Below are positions 44,427-53,376 of a stretch of 64,000 bases of DNA, in pieces; position 1 is the first letter of the stretch, and each line of letters begins with the position of its first letter. The translations under genes and the position numbers were made by a program. A model generated the notes under the pieces. It had not been told where the DNA came from. It made no database searches and saw nothing but the letters and a program-made list of their open reading frames with translations. Source of the DNA: Nitrospira sp. (GTDB taxonomy: Bacteria; Nitrospirota; Nitrospiria; Nitrospirales; UBA8639); assembly GCA_024760505.1 (NCBI GenBank), contig CP058931.1, forward strand, positions 496,001-560,000, in the 5' to 3' direction.

Positions 44427-46841
44427 ATGGCCAAACGAACCCGGTCTGGCACCGATAGTTCCAACAACAACCCGTCAGAAATCATCCCGGTTCTGTTGGA
44501 TGAGACGACGCGGCAACGCTATCTCAATTATGCGCTCTCGGTTATTACCTCACGGGCCCTTCCGGATATCCGGGATGGATTGAAACCCGTGCAGCGGCGC
44601 ATTTTGTTTTCCATGTTTCACAATCATCGCCTTGTGCCTGACCGGCCTCCCATCAAGAGCGCCAAGGTGGTGGGGTCCGTTATCGGTGAATGGCATCCAC
44701 ATGGGGACGCGGCGGTCTATGACGCGATGGCTCGAATGGCCCAGCCCTGGTCATTACGCAACACCCTGGTGGATGGCCATGGAAATTTCGGCAGCCAGGA
44801 CGGTGACCGTCCCGCCGCCTATCGCTATACCGAAGCCCGTCTGACACCCCTCGCACTCGAACTGCTGAATGAACTGAATAAAAACACGGTCGACTTCCAA
44901 CCCAATTACGACGGCAAAGCGGAAGAACCGCTGGTACTCCCCGCCCGCTTTCCCAACCTGCTGGTGAATGGCTCAACAGGAATTGCCGTGGGCATGGCCA
45001 CCAACATCCCTCCCCATAATTTAGGAGAGGTGATCGAGGCCGCGATCGCCTTGATTGCAAATCGGGATGCCTCTATTTCCGATCTCATGAAATACCTGAA
45101 AGGCCCGGACTTCCCGACCGGCGGCGAAATTTTGAACAACAAAACTGAAATCCGGGAAATGTATGAGACCGGACAGGGGTCGATCCGGCTTCGCGGAGAA
45201 TATGAAGTCAAAGCATTGGATCACGGGAAATCAGCCATTCTCATTACATCCATTCCCTTTGCCGTCGATAAGTCCACGATTGTGGAACGGATCGGCGAAT
45301 TAATCATCACCAAAAAGGTTCCGCAATTGGTGGATGTCCGGGATGAGTCCACGACCGAAGTTCAAATCGCGCTTGAGACACAAAAAGATGCCGATCCCCA
45401 TCTGGCCATGGCCTATCTCTTTAAACATACGCCGCTGCAGAATAACTTTTCCGTTAATTTGACCTGCCTGGTTCCGGTACCCGGATCGACTGTTGCCCGT
45501 CCTGACTGCCTGAATCTCAAGCAGATGCTGGAACAGTTCATCGACTTTCGCTTTATCACCGTCAAACGAAGATTCAGCTACGATTTGCAAGTCCTGGAAA
45601 AGCGAATCCATATCCTGAATGGGTTCAAACTCATTTTCGACGCCCTGGACCAGGTGCTCAAGATTATCCGGCAAAGTGAGGGCAAAGCCGATTCTGCTAA
45701 TAAACTTCAACAACGATTCGGACTGGAACCCATTCAAACCGATGCGATTTTGGAAACGCCCATCTATAAGTTATCCCGAACCGAAATCAAAAAGATGCTG
45801 GATGAGCTGGCAGACAAGCTACGACAGGCCAAGGACCTCAAAACTCTTCTAGCTTCCAATACGAAATTATGGGGTGTGGTCAAAAAAGAACTGGAGGAAG
45901 TCGCCACGACATATCGCGACAAACGCCGAACCAAAATCGGTCGGCGACAAACCGAGGAAGTCGAGTTTGATCCGGACGCGTTCCGGGTTAAAGAAGATGC
46001 CGTGATCACCGTTTCCGCAGATGGATGGATTCGGCGAGTCGGCCTCATTAAAGATCTTTCCAAAGCACGGATTCGGGAAGGCGATCGGATTATGACGATT
46101 TTAGGCGGGAGCACCCTTGAATCGGTGGTGTTCTTTTCCAATTATGGCAGCGCCTACTCTATTCGAATCGGCGATATCCCACCGGCCCGAAGTGGCTTTG
46201 GAGATCCGGCGCAAAAGCTCTTTAAATTCAAAGATGGTGAACGTATTATTGAGGGGCTGAGCTTCGATCCGCGTATGCGGACAACGGGATTGTCCGCCCT
46301 TGCACCTTCAAAAGGTCGCAATCTGCCACTCTTCGACAGTACCCCATCCGATTCATACGGAGAAGCCGTCGCCATGACTTCAAGCGGGATGGGTATTCGA
46401 TTTGAGCTTGACCCCTTCCAGGAGCCCTCGACCCGACTGGGCCGAAAATTTTGTAAACTCAAGGAAGGGGAAGAAGTCGTCGGGGTCAGCCAGGTAACCG
46501 CTCCTCTGGAAAAAACCGTCGTAGCGGTCGTCTCCGCGCGAGGACGAGCCTTGCTCTGTCAGGCCGAAGAGGTGGCGCAATTGGCCGGACCCGGCCGTGG
46601 AGTCATCGTTTTGAAATTAGACCAGGACGATACCGTGGTTGGATTTAGATTATTGTCTTCAAAAGAGGAGGAACTCGTGCTTGCCAAAGAAGACGGTGGC
46701 ACCCTTTCCGTCTCCCTTCGCAAGTACCAGGTGGTCGGACGTGGAGGGAAAGGACATCCATTGCTTAGGCGGGGTCGTCTGACCGACATGATTCCCAAGG
46801 AATTGACCGTGCCGATTTTCCAGTCAGAAGTTACACCCTAG
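44427..46841 (+). CDS. parC: Type IIA topoisomerase subunit A (ParC/GyrA)
   Basis: 804 residues. The breakage-reunion domain shows RALPDIRDGLKPVQRRILFSM, the helix HPHGDAAVYDAMARMAQ, and the catalytic tyrosine in AYRYTEARL (Y134). The quinolone-determining serine position (E. coli GyrA S83) is alanine here (A95), while the following acidic residue is kept. A long coiled-coil is followed by a C-terminal beta-pinwheel. Near the very end GRGGKG (771-776) resembles a degenerate GyrA box, which makes the gyrase/topo IV choice less certain. I prefer ParC because the box is incomplete and the gene is paired with a GyrB/ParE-type gene downstream. It cuts and passes DNA duplexes together with the B subunit. 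Confidence 0.9.
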   Translation: MAKRTRSGTDSSNNNPSEIIPVLLDETTRQRYLNYALSVITSRALPDIRDGLKPVQRRILFSMFHNHRLVPDRPPIKSAKVVGSVIGEWHPHGDAAVYDAMARMAQPWSLRNTLVDGHGNFGSQDGDRPAAYRYTEARLTPLALELLNELNKNTVDFQPNYDGKAEEPLVLPARFPNLLVNGSTGIAVGMATNIPPHNLGEVIEAAIALIANRDASISDLMKYLKGPDFPTGGEILNNKTEIREMYETGQGSIRLRGEYEVKALDHGKSAILITSIPFAVDKSTIVERIGELIITKKVPQLVDVRDESTTEVQIALETQKDADPHLAMAYLFKHTPLQNNFSVNLTCLVPVPGSTVARPDCLNLKQMLEQFIDFRFITVKRRFSYDLQVLEKRIHILNGFKLIFDALDQVLKIIRQSEGKADSANKLQQRFGLEPIQTDAILETPIYKLSRTEIKKMLDELADKLRQAKDLKTLLASNTKLWGVVKKELEEVATTYRDKRRTKIGRRQTEEVEFDPDAFRVKEDAVITVSADGWIRRVGLIKDLSKARIREGDRIMTILGGSTLESVVFFSNYGSAYSIRIGDIPPARSGFGDPAQKLFKFKDGERIIEGLSFDPRMRTTGLSALAPSKGRNLPLFDSTPSDSYGEAVAMTSSGMGIRFELDPFQEPSTRLGRKFCKLKEGEEVVGVSQVTAPLEKTVVAVVSARGRALLCQAEEVAQLAGPGRGVIVLKLDQDDTVVGFRLLSSKEEELVLAKEDGGTLSVSLRKYQVVGRGGKGHPLLRRGRLTDMIPKELTVPIFQSEVTP

Positions 46842-46883
46842 CTTCCTGGCGCACGATACAATGAACTTGTTGATCTTTTGTGG

Positions 46884-47076
46884 CTGTTGAATATTTCAAC
46901 TATTTGGGCATTCCATAAACATATGAATGACCGAAACTCATCTGAAGATTATGAGGGAGTGTTCAAAAAGGCGCGTCCAGCAAGACCGCAGCCGCTTGGA
47001 TGGGCGGAGCGTACGGAGGAGTACGTGAGCCCGGCAAAGGGGCGAGAACGCCGCTGGCGGCATTTTTCAACACTCC
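46884..47076. repeat. Dispersed ~200-bp repeat, copy 2, between parC and parE
   Basis: The core 46956-47076 (121 bp) has ends GGAGTGTTcAAAAA and TTTTTcAACACTCC and is the reverse-complement relative of 36288-36432. The similarity continues leftwards to CTGTTGAATATTTCAA at 46884. It fills almost the whole gap between the two topoisomerase genes, where its palindromic parts could alter expression of parE. An 80-codon frame over it is not a gene. Confidence 0.8.
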
Positions 47077-47112
47077 CCTTTTTGATTCCCATTCACTCAC
47101 AAGGATCCACTC

Positions 47113-49056
47113 ATGGGTAAAACATATGATGCCAGTGACATCGTGGTGCTGGAGGGTATTGAACCCGTCCGACGCCGTCCTGCGATGTATATTGGAGGCA
47201 CCGATAAGACGGGCCTGCACCACTTAGTCTGGGAAATTCTGGATAACGCCATTGACGAAGTCATTAATGGCTACGCCACTCACATCATCGTGGAACTGGA
47301 TAAATCGCGTGAAGGGCTTCGCATCACGGACAACGGTCGTGGCATTCCGGTGGATAAACATCCCAAACACAAAAAGTCGGCATTAGAAATTATTATGACG
47401 ACCTTACATGCCGGAGGAAAGTTTGATACCGGAAGTTACATCCATTCCGGCGGATTGCATGGAGTCGGCGCCTCGGTGGTGAATGCCCTGTCCCGTCACC
47501 TGGAAGTGCAGGTGAAACGTGACGGCAAGGAGTGGGAACAAACCTATCAGGCCGGAGTACCTCAAGGTCCCGTCAAAGCCTTGGGCAATGCACGAGGAAC
47601 CGGGACTTCGGTCTATTTTCGTCCCGACCCCAAAATATTCGGCAAAACCATTCAATTTGATCCCGCTGTGTTACAGGACACGCTGGATGCTAAGGCCTAT
47701 CTCCACAAGGGGCTCAAGCTGACTTTCAAAGATGGTACCACCGGAGAAACCCACCTGTTTCATCACGAACAGGGCATCCAGGAATACTTGCGTAAATTAG
47801 TGGCGGATCGCGGTCGAAAAACGACCGTCGATTTCGTCTTTTACCTGGAACGCCAATTAAAAAATGGCGGATCGGGCCCTGAAGGAGGGGCACAAGCGCT
47901 GAAGATGGAAGTCGCCTTGCAATGGACCGATGAACCCGCCGAATTCGTCAAAAGTTATGTCAATGGGGTGGCCACTCCGAATGGGGGCACGCATGAAATG
48001 GGATTACGGGGCGGCATCGTGAAAGCTGCCCGCAATTACATCGACACCCACAATCTCACGCCCAAAGGCCTTTCCCTTCAAGCCGAAGATATTCGCGAGG
48101 GCATGGCGGCCGTGCTGAGCGTCCTCGTCCTCCACCCGCAGTTTCAGGGGCAAACGAAGGAACGGCTCAATAATCCGGAAGTGCAGGCACAAGTGGATAG
48201 TCTGGTCCGGCCGGCCCTTGAAACCTATCTCAACGAAAATCAAAGTATTGCCGAAACCCTTGTGGGTCGCATGATTCTGGCCGCACGAGCCCGCGAAGCC
48301 TCTCGTGAAGCTTCCAAAGCCGTGATGCGGAAGTCGGCCATCAGCCATCGTCTCAATCTGCCGGGAAAACTGGCCGACTGCCAGAGCACTGATCCAACCA
48401 TCAGCGAACTGTTTATCGTCGAGGGCGACTCCGCAGGCGGAACAGCCAAACAAGGCCGTGACTTAAAAAATCAGGCGATTCTTCCCATACGGGGCAAAGT
48501 GCTGAACACCGAAGAACTCACCCTGGCCAAAGTGGTTGAAAACAAAGAGCTGGCGGATGTCGTAAAAGTCTTGGGCTGTGGAGTCGGGAAAGACTTTGAT
48601 CTCAAGAAACTCCGGTATCATAAAATTATCCTGTTGATGGATGCGGATATTGACGGCTATCACATCAGCACATTGTTGCTGACGTTTTTTTTCCGGCACA
48701 TGCCTGATCTGATCCGGCAAGGCCATGTCTACATTGCACAACCACCACTCTACCGAATTGAAATCGGGAAGGAAGTCCACTGGGCCGGCACCGACGAGGA
48801 AAAGGAACGGATTGTGTCAGGGGCCCGCAGCAATGCCAATCCCACCATCAGCCGCTTCAAAGGCTTGGGCGAAATGTTTCCTCAACAGCTCAAAGTCACT
48901 ACCTTACACCCCGCCACTCGTCGCTTACTCAAAGTCGAATTGTTAGACGAACGGCAAACCGACCGGACCTTTCAGGATTTGATGGGCAAACGCACCGAGG
49001 CCCGTTATGAATTTCTGATGGCCAATGCCGGGCTGGCTGACAACCTCGACGTATAA
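47113..49056 (+). CDS. parE: Type IIA topoisomerase subunit B (ParE/GyrB)
   Basis: 647 residues. The GHKL ATPase domain has VLEGIEPVRRRPAMYIGG, WEILDNAIDEVING (catalytic Glu/Asn), ITDNGRGIPVD and GGLHGVGASVVNALS. The TOPRIM domain has FIVEGDSAGGTAKQGRD and MDADIDGYHI for magnesium binding. RFKGLGEMFPQQL and ending motifs are normal. It supplies ATP-driven strand passage with the A subunit encoded just upstream. The assignment to topo IV rather than gyrase follows the partner gene and is less sure than the family. The ribosome-binding site AAGGA lies before ATG, just beyond the repeat element. Confidence 0.93.
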   Translation: MGKTYDASDIVVLEGIEPVRRRPAMYIGGTDKTGLHHLVWEILDNAIDEVINGYATHIIVELDKSREGLRITDNGRGIPVDKHPKHKKSALEIIMTTLHAGGKFDTGSYIHSGGLHGVGASVVNALSRHLEVQVKRDGKEWEQTYQAGVPQGPVKALGNARGTGTSVYFRPDPKIFGKTIQFDPAVLQDTLDAKAYLHKGLKLTFKDGTTGETHLFHHEQGIQEYLRKLVADRGRKTTVDFVFYLERQLKNGGSGPEGGAQALKMEVALQWTDEPAEFVKSYVNGVATPNGGTHEMGLRGGIVKAARNYIDTHNLTPKGLSLQAEDIREGMAAVLSVLVLHPQFQGQTKERLNNPEVQAQVDSLVRPALETYLNENQSIAETLVGRMILAARAREASREASKAVMRKSAISHRLNLPGKLADCQSTDPTISELFIVEGDSAGGTAKQGRDLKNQAILPIRGKVLNTEELTLAKVVENKELADVVKVLGCGVGKDFDLKKLRYHKIILLMDADIDGYHISTLLLTFFFRHMPDLIRQGHVYIAQPPLYRIEIGKEVHWAGTDEEKERIVSGARSNANPTISRFKGLGEMFPQQLKVTTLHPATRRLLKVELLDERQTDRTFQDLMGKRTEARYEFLMANAGLADNLDV

Positions 49057-49157
49057 CAACCCGTCAGCCGAAAATAAAGAGGGTGGGAACACCGACTCAT
49101 CGAGGTGAGGCAAGCCGTATTGTTTCTCTCACCTCTCACGGTGTTACACTTGTCCAT

Positions 49158-50882
49158 ATGAACAGCCACATGTCCAAGCAGGAATCGAAAACAGCCCTTG
49201 ACCACGTCAAACAATATCACGAGCAGACCAAGCATGAGTTCAACCGTTACGCCCGGTCGCTAGGATACTTGGATTGGGCCAATCAGCCCGATCCCTTCCG
49301 CCGATTCGACGGCGCTCCGTTTGTTGCGCTTCCACACCTCTCACTCGACGAGGACCCGATTTCTCCACCGTATGAATCCCTCTTTCATCCGCCCTCGAGC
49401 CCCTCTCAACCCATGACCCTCAACACCCTTTCTCGCTTCTTTGAATATGGGTTATCACTCACGGCGTGGAAAGCCTACAACGGAACCAGCTGGGCATTGC
49501 GGAGTAATCCTTCCAGCGGCAATCTCCACCCCACCGAGGGTTATCTCTTCACGGGTTCCCTGCCTCACCTTGCCCTTGAACCAGGCCTGTACCACTATGC
49601 CCCGAAGGAACATGCCCTTGAACACCGTTGGGCTCTTCCTCCCGAACCCGCCCAATCGATACTTCAAGGCATACCATCTGAAGGATTTCTGATAGGCCTC
49701 ACCTCCGTTCATTGGCGGGAAGCATGGAAATATGGAGAGCGGGCCTTCCGGTACTGCCAACATGATACGGGCCATGCGATCGGCACGTTGCGAATTGCCG
49801 CGGCGACCTTAGGCTGGAATCTGTTGGTGTTGAGTGGCACCTCAGACGAAACGATTGCACGCCTTCTGGGTCTGACGAGACCGCAGGATTTCCAACAGGC
49901 AGAACGGGAATACCCGGAATTGCTGGCGGCAGTCTGGCGCAGAAACCTTCAACCCCCTCCCACGCTGAATCTGGCATTCAACGATCTTCATGATACGGTG
50001 CTCACATCCGGAGAATGGAAAGGCACGGCAAACCGTTTGAGCAAAGATGAACCAGTCCTGTGGGAAATTATCGATTCGGTCACGGAGGCGTCCTGGAAAT
50101 CGACTCAAGAACCCGAACCCATTGCCTTTCATGCTTCAGCTGCCCCCATGAACGAAGGGAAAGCGATTGAATCCGAGCCCTTGGCTGGTCACATCATCCA
50201 TCAACGGCGAAGCGCCGTCGCATTTGACGGACGAACCGGCCTCCCCGCCGATCGTTTTTTCACCATGCTGCAACGGATCATGCCAAGAGGGGGCTTGCCT
50301 TTACCGGATCGACCCATGCCCTGGGATGCCATTCCCTGGGAACCCACGATTCACCTCATCTTGTTCGTTCATCGAATAGACGGCCTCCCGCCTGGTCTGT
50401 ATTGGGTCAATCGAAATCCAGAACACCGAGACCTCATGTTTTTCAAAAACGCGATGCACGAGCAGTTTGTCTGGTCGACTCCTGAAGCCTGCCCCTCCAA
50501 TCTTCCGCTCTACCTCTTGGAAGAAGGTAACGCGCAAAATCTGGCCAAACAACTCAGTTGCGGGCAGGACATTGCAGGGGACAGTGCATTTGCGCTTGGA
50601 ATGGTGGCAGAATTCGACAAGAGCTTAGAAACGTATGGCCCGTGGTTTTACAAACGGTTATTTTGGGAAGCCGGGGTGATCGGACAAGTGCTCTATCTAG
50701 AGGCCGAAGCGGCTGGCATCCGGTCAACGGGGATCGGCTGTTTTTTTGATGATCCGGTCCATCGGGTGCTCGGCATTCATCCTCAAACCAAGTGGCAATC
50801 GCTTTATCATTTCACTGTTGGCGGCCCGCTGGACGATGGTCGTCTCACGACGTTGCCACCCTACGGCCCTCATGTCACATGA
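49158..50882 (+). CDS. Tandem SagB-type (nitroreductase-fold) dehydrogenase
   Basis: 574 residues from ATG 49158. A GTG at 49083 would add 25 residues of no visible structure. Two copies of a nitroreductase-like fold are present. The first (about 75-280) has SWALRSNPSSGNLHPTEGYLF, LYHYAPKEHALE and GHAIGTLRIAAATLGW. The second (about 345-570) has HQRRSAVAFDGRTGLP, IHLILFVHRIDGLPPGLYWV and IGQVLYLEAEAAGIRSTGIG. This is the SagB-type arrangement, in which FMN enzymes oxidise azolines in peptide natural-product biosynthesis. No precursor peptide or cyclodehydratase gene is near, so the substrate is open. The role is inferred from the fold only. Confidence 0.85.
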   Translation: MNSHMSKQESKTALDHVKQYHEQTKHEFNRYARSLGYLDWANQPDPFRRFDGAPFVALPHLSLDEDPISPPYESLFHPPSSPSQPMTLNTLSRFFEYGLSLTAWKAYNGTSWALRSNPSSGNLHPTEGYLFTGSLPHLALEPGLYHYAPKEHALEHRWALPPEPAQSILQGIPSEGFLIGLTSVHWREAWKYGERAFRYCQHDTGHAIGTLRIAAATLGWNLLVLSGTSDETIARLLGLTRPQDFQQAEREYPELLAAVWRRNLQPPPTLNLAFNDLHDTVLTSGEWKGTANRLSKDEPVLWEIIDSVTEASWKSTQEPEPIAFHASAAPMNEGKAIESEPLAGHIIHQRRSAVAFDGRTGLPADRFFTMLQRIMPRGGLPLPDRPMPWDAIPWEPTIHLILFVHRIDGLPPGLYWVNRNPEHRDLMFFKNAMHEQFVWSTPEACPSNLPLYLLEEGNAQNLAKQLSCGQDIAGDSAFALGMVAEFDKSLETYGPWFYKRLFWEAGVIGQVLYLEAEAAGIRSTGIGCFFDDPVHRVLGIHPQTKWQSLYHFTVGGPLDDGRLTTLPPYGPHVT

Positions 50883-52130
50883 TGATTATTCCTCCCTTTT
50901 GTAAGCAACTGTCTTCAATGTCAACTCGCCTAACTACGTATCTCTAACCACTTCGTCTTATGCTGGACCATTGCATTCAGAATTGTCAGCAACTTTCGCA
51001 TGCAGGCGACCAACGCCACTTTTTTCCGTTTGCCCGCCATGAGGAGCCGGTAATAGAAGACCGCAATCACCGGATTGCATTTGGTGGCCACGAGTGTCGC
51101 CATATACAGTGCGGTGCGCACAGGGGCCCGTCCGCCCCAACACGTTCGATGCCCGCGCCGGGTGCCACTGTCCTGATTAAAAGGCGCGATTCCTACGAGG
51201 GCCGCAATTTGCCGACGGGACAAGGTCCCCAACTCCGGCAGATCGGCCAGCAGGGTCCGACTCAGCACAGGGCCCACGCCGGGCACACTCTGCAGAAGGT
51301 CTTCGTGCTCCTGCCAGACGGGACTTTGCCGGATCGTCGTGGTGAACTCGGTATCCAGGGTAGCCAATTGGCGCTCCAACCAACCGAGATGCTTCTGAAT
51401 GCTCTGGCGAATGGGTGGTGTGGCCAGGTGCCGGCGATGTTTCTCATCGGTGATCATCGCCACCAGTTGTCGCCGACGGGCCAGCAAGGCGGCCAACGCC
51501 GCCGTGGCTTGATCGGGCTGGGTCCGCAGGGCGGGTTGCACGCGAGCCGCAAAGAGAGCCAGCAGGCGGGCGTCAATCGCATCGGTCTTGGCCAACTGCC
51601 CCGTCGCTTTGGCAAAGGCGCGCACCTGCCGCGGATTGACCACAATGATCGGCAACCCCGCGTCCACCAACAGGCGCACCACGAGCTGTTCATATCCGCC
51701 CGTGGCCTCCACCACGATCCGAGTAGGCCGCACGCGATGCAGCTGCCTGAGCAGGGGCTGCAGGCCGGCCTCCGTATTGTCGACGGTCACAATCGGCTCG
51801 GTGGGCGAGAGCGCCACATCCAGTTTGGCTTTCGCCACATCAATGCCTACACAGCACGGTGTCAGTTCCATCAGGACCTCCTCCCGGTTCATGCCTCCCG
51901 CGAACGCGCCCAGCCTTGTCGATACGGGCTTCAATGGCCCAGGCAACTGTACGGGCTGATACGGAGGCGGAGCCTGACGCACCAAGCTTACAACCGGTCT
52001 TCTCTGACCAAAGGGGAGTCGGGCTGTCAGGCTCCAGGGTGAATAAAGAGACAACCATCGTCTTTGAGATTCTTTCATGATACAAGGGGAGGTGTAGGTG
52101 GGGTAGAGTTCATCCAAACGATCACAGATC
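50883..52130 (-). mobile_element. IS110-family insertion sequence (ends approximate)
   Basis: The transposase is at 50930-51871 and has the IS110 architecture. Only 47 bp separate its stop from the SagB gene, so the right end must be very short. About 200-260 bp without a sure gene lie upstream of its start (51872-52130), as expected for the non-coding left end of IS110-group elements, which encodes the bridge RNA that guides target choice. IS110 elements lack long terminal inverted repeats, so the exact ends cannot be read here. Confidence 0.6.
50930..51871 (-). CDS. IS110-family transposase (DEDD)
   Basis: 313 residues from ATG 51871, which has GGAGGAGGTCCTG directly upstream. The frame stays open another 87 codons upstream but that part lacks fold character. 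The N-terminal RuvC-like domain has the DEDD residues: GIDVAKAKLDVAL (D11), VVEATGGYE (E55), AKTDAIDARLL (D97 and D100). The C-terminal transposase_20 domain has LQSVPGVGPVLSRTLLADLP, IAALVGIAPFNQDSGTRRG and APVRTALYMATL, including the serine of DSG used as nucleophile. Both domains are complete, so the enzyme is probably functional. A long antisense open frame (50960-52042) is a shadow. Confidence 0.93.
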   Translation of the reverse strand: MELTPCCVGIDVAKAKLDVALSPTEPIVTVDNTEAGLQPLLRQLHRVRPTRIVVEATGGYEQLVVRLLVDAGLPIIVVNPRQVRAFAKATGQLAKTDAIDARLLALFAARVQPALRTQPDQATAALAALLARRRQLVAMITDEKHRRHLATPPIRQSIQKHLGWLERQLATLDTEFTTTIRQSPVWQEHEDLLQSVPGVGPVLSRTLLADLPELGTLSRRQIAALVGIAPFNQDSGTRRGHRTCWGGRAPVRTALYMATLVATKCNPVIAVFYYRLLMAGKRKKVALVACMRKLLTILNAMVQHKTKWLEIRS

Positions 52131-52167
52131 ACACAAACTTTTGAAATCTCAACGAGAAGGCGAAAGA

Positions 52168-52206
52168 CTCTACCTCCCCTCTCCCCTCCTTACAAAAGAG
52201 GGGGAA
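52168..52206. repeat. Direct/palindromic repeat, left copy, bounding the DUF559 cassette
   Basis: CTCTACCTCCCCTCTCCCCT followed by CCTTACAAAAGAGGGGGAA. It matches 52592-52632 almost base for base. Each copy contains an inverted repeat, CCCCTCCTT-aca-AAGG.GGGG, able to form a hairpin. The two copies lie on either side of the DUF559 coding segment. Confidence 0.8.
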
Positions 52207-52232
52207 AACAAACCACAAAAGATCAGAGACGC

Positions 52233-53231
52233 GTGACCACCAAAAAAGGAAAATCAGACCTTCTTCCAATAAAACGTCGGCTTCGGTCGAACCAAACCCC
52301 GGCTGAACAATTGCTTTGGTCAAAACTTCGTGGTTTTCAAATTCACGGCCTCAAATTTCGTCGCCAACACGGAATCGGATCATACATTGTAGATTTCTTT
52401 TGCCCGGAAAGATCCTTGGTTATTGAAGTCGATGGAGACGTACACCACACCGAAACTCAACAAACCAAAGATCTGCAACGCGAAAATCATTTAACGTCTT
52501 TAGGGCTTCAGATACTACGGTATACAAACGATGAGATAATTAAAAATCTTGATGGAGTTTTAAAAGACCTTACACGGCAATTACTCCGACGCTCTACCTC
52601 CCCTTTTCCCCTCCTTACAAAGGCGGGGGACCATTCGAACCGTCCCAATCCCTTACCCAGAGTGTTTTTTGAGCAGCCAACGTTGAAAGTTGCGTCAGAA
52701 CTGCTGGGGAAGGTACTGATCAAACAGACGCCAAACGGGATCATCCAGGCCAAAATTGTGGATACGGAAGCCTACGTGGGACCGGAGGATCTGGCATGCC
52801 ATGCCTCCAAAGGCCGAACGAAACGTACAGAAATTATGTTTGGCCCTGCTGGCTTCACCTATGTGTACCTGATTTATGGAATGTACCACTGTCTCAATAT
52901 TGTGACTGAACAGGAGCAATATCCTGCCGCAGTCTTAATTCGAGGGCTGGAAATCTTGGGAGGAGATTATTCGCCGGATTGGCCCAGGCGCATCGACGGT
53001 CCGGGCCGGGTCTGCCGATTTTTAGAAGTTAATCGTACGCATAATGGACTGGATGCCACACTCGGCAACACACTTTGGATCGAAGATCACGGTCTAGCGG
53101 TTTTTCCAAAACAGATTCAAACGCTGCCTCGAATTGGTGTGGCCTATGCGGGAGAATGGGCAAAGAAATTGTGGCGGTTCTGTCTGCCAGCTTCGACTCC
53201 CCCAAAAACACGTCGAGTCACCCCGAAGTAA
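52233..53231 (+). CDS. Fusion of a DUF559 (Vsr-like) endonuclease and a 3-methyladenine DNA glycosylase (AAG)
   Basis: 332 residues from GTG 52233. Residues about 10-118 are a DUF559 domain (Vsr/PD-(D/E)xK nuclease fold): RRLRSNQTPAEQLLWSKLRG, HGIGSYIVDFFCPER, then LVIEVDGDVHH with the acidic catalytic pair. After a linker derived from the repeat at 52592, residues about 142-320 are an alkyladenine DNA glycosylase: PNPLPRVFFEQPTLKVASEL, AKIVDTEAYVGPED (catalytic Glu and the intercalating Tyr region), HASKGRTKRTEIMFGPAGF and YLIYGMYHCLNIV, then IDGPGRVCRFL. The glycosylase has lost its own ATG but keeps the family's usual N-terminal NPLP context, so the cassette reads through in frame. It removes alkylated bases. 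Whether the nuclease half acts with it is unknown. Confidence 0.88.
   Translation: MTTKKGKSDLLPIKRRLRSNQTPAEQLLWSKLRGFQIHGLKFRRQHGIGSYIVDFFCPERSLVIEVDGDVHHTETQQTKDLQRENHLTSLGLQILRYTNDEIIKNLDGVLKDLTRQLLRRSTSPFPLLTKAGDHSNRPNPLPRVFFEQPTLKVASELLGKVLIKQTPNGIIQAKIVDTEAYVGPEDLACHASKGRTKRTEIMFGPAGFTYVYLIYGMYHCLNIVTEQEQYPAAVLIRGLEILGGDYSPDWPRRIDGPGRVCRFLEVNRTHNGLDATLGNTLWIEDHGLAVFPKQIQTLPRIGVAYAGEWAKKLWRFCLPASTPPKTRRVTPK
52592..52632. repeat. Direct/palindromic repeat, right copy, inside the fusion gene
   Basis: CTCTACCTCCCCTTTTCCCC then TCCTTACAAAGGCGGGGGACC, almost identical to 52168-52206. Here it is translated as part of the linker between the nuclease and glycosylase domains. The pair delimits a roughly 425-bp unit that looks inserted. 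Confidence 0.8.
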
Positions 53232-53376
53232 ATGCTTTCGAATCCTTTTGCCGGATATCTTGAACAAGATAGCCGGTCTACGTTAGGCTAGAGCACCAGA
53301 CACATGTTGGCTACGTTCCGTAGTCCACATGACACAACCCGCTTCTCATTACTACGAACAATAAAGGAGGAAGACA

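Noticed and set aside
46878..47120. 80-codon frame between parC and parE
   Set aside because: It covers the dispersed repeat, and similar frames occur over the other copy.
50960..52042. Long plus-strand open frame (360 codons) over the IS110 transposase
   Set aside because: It is exactly antisense to the intact transposase, has arginine/proline/glycine-rich composition, no ribosome-binding site and no motif. It is a GC-frame shadow.
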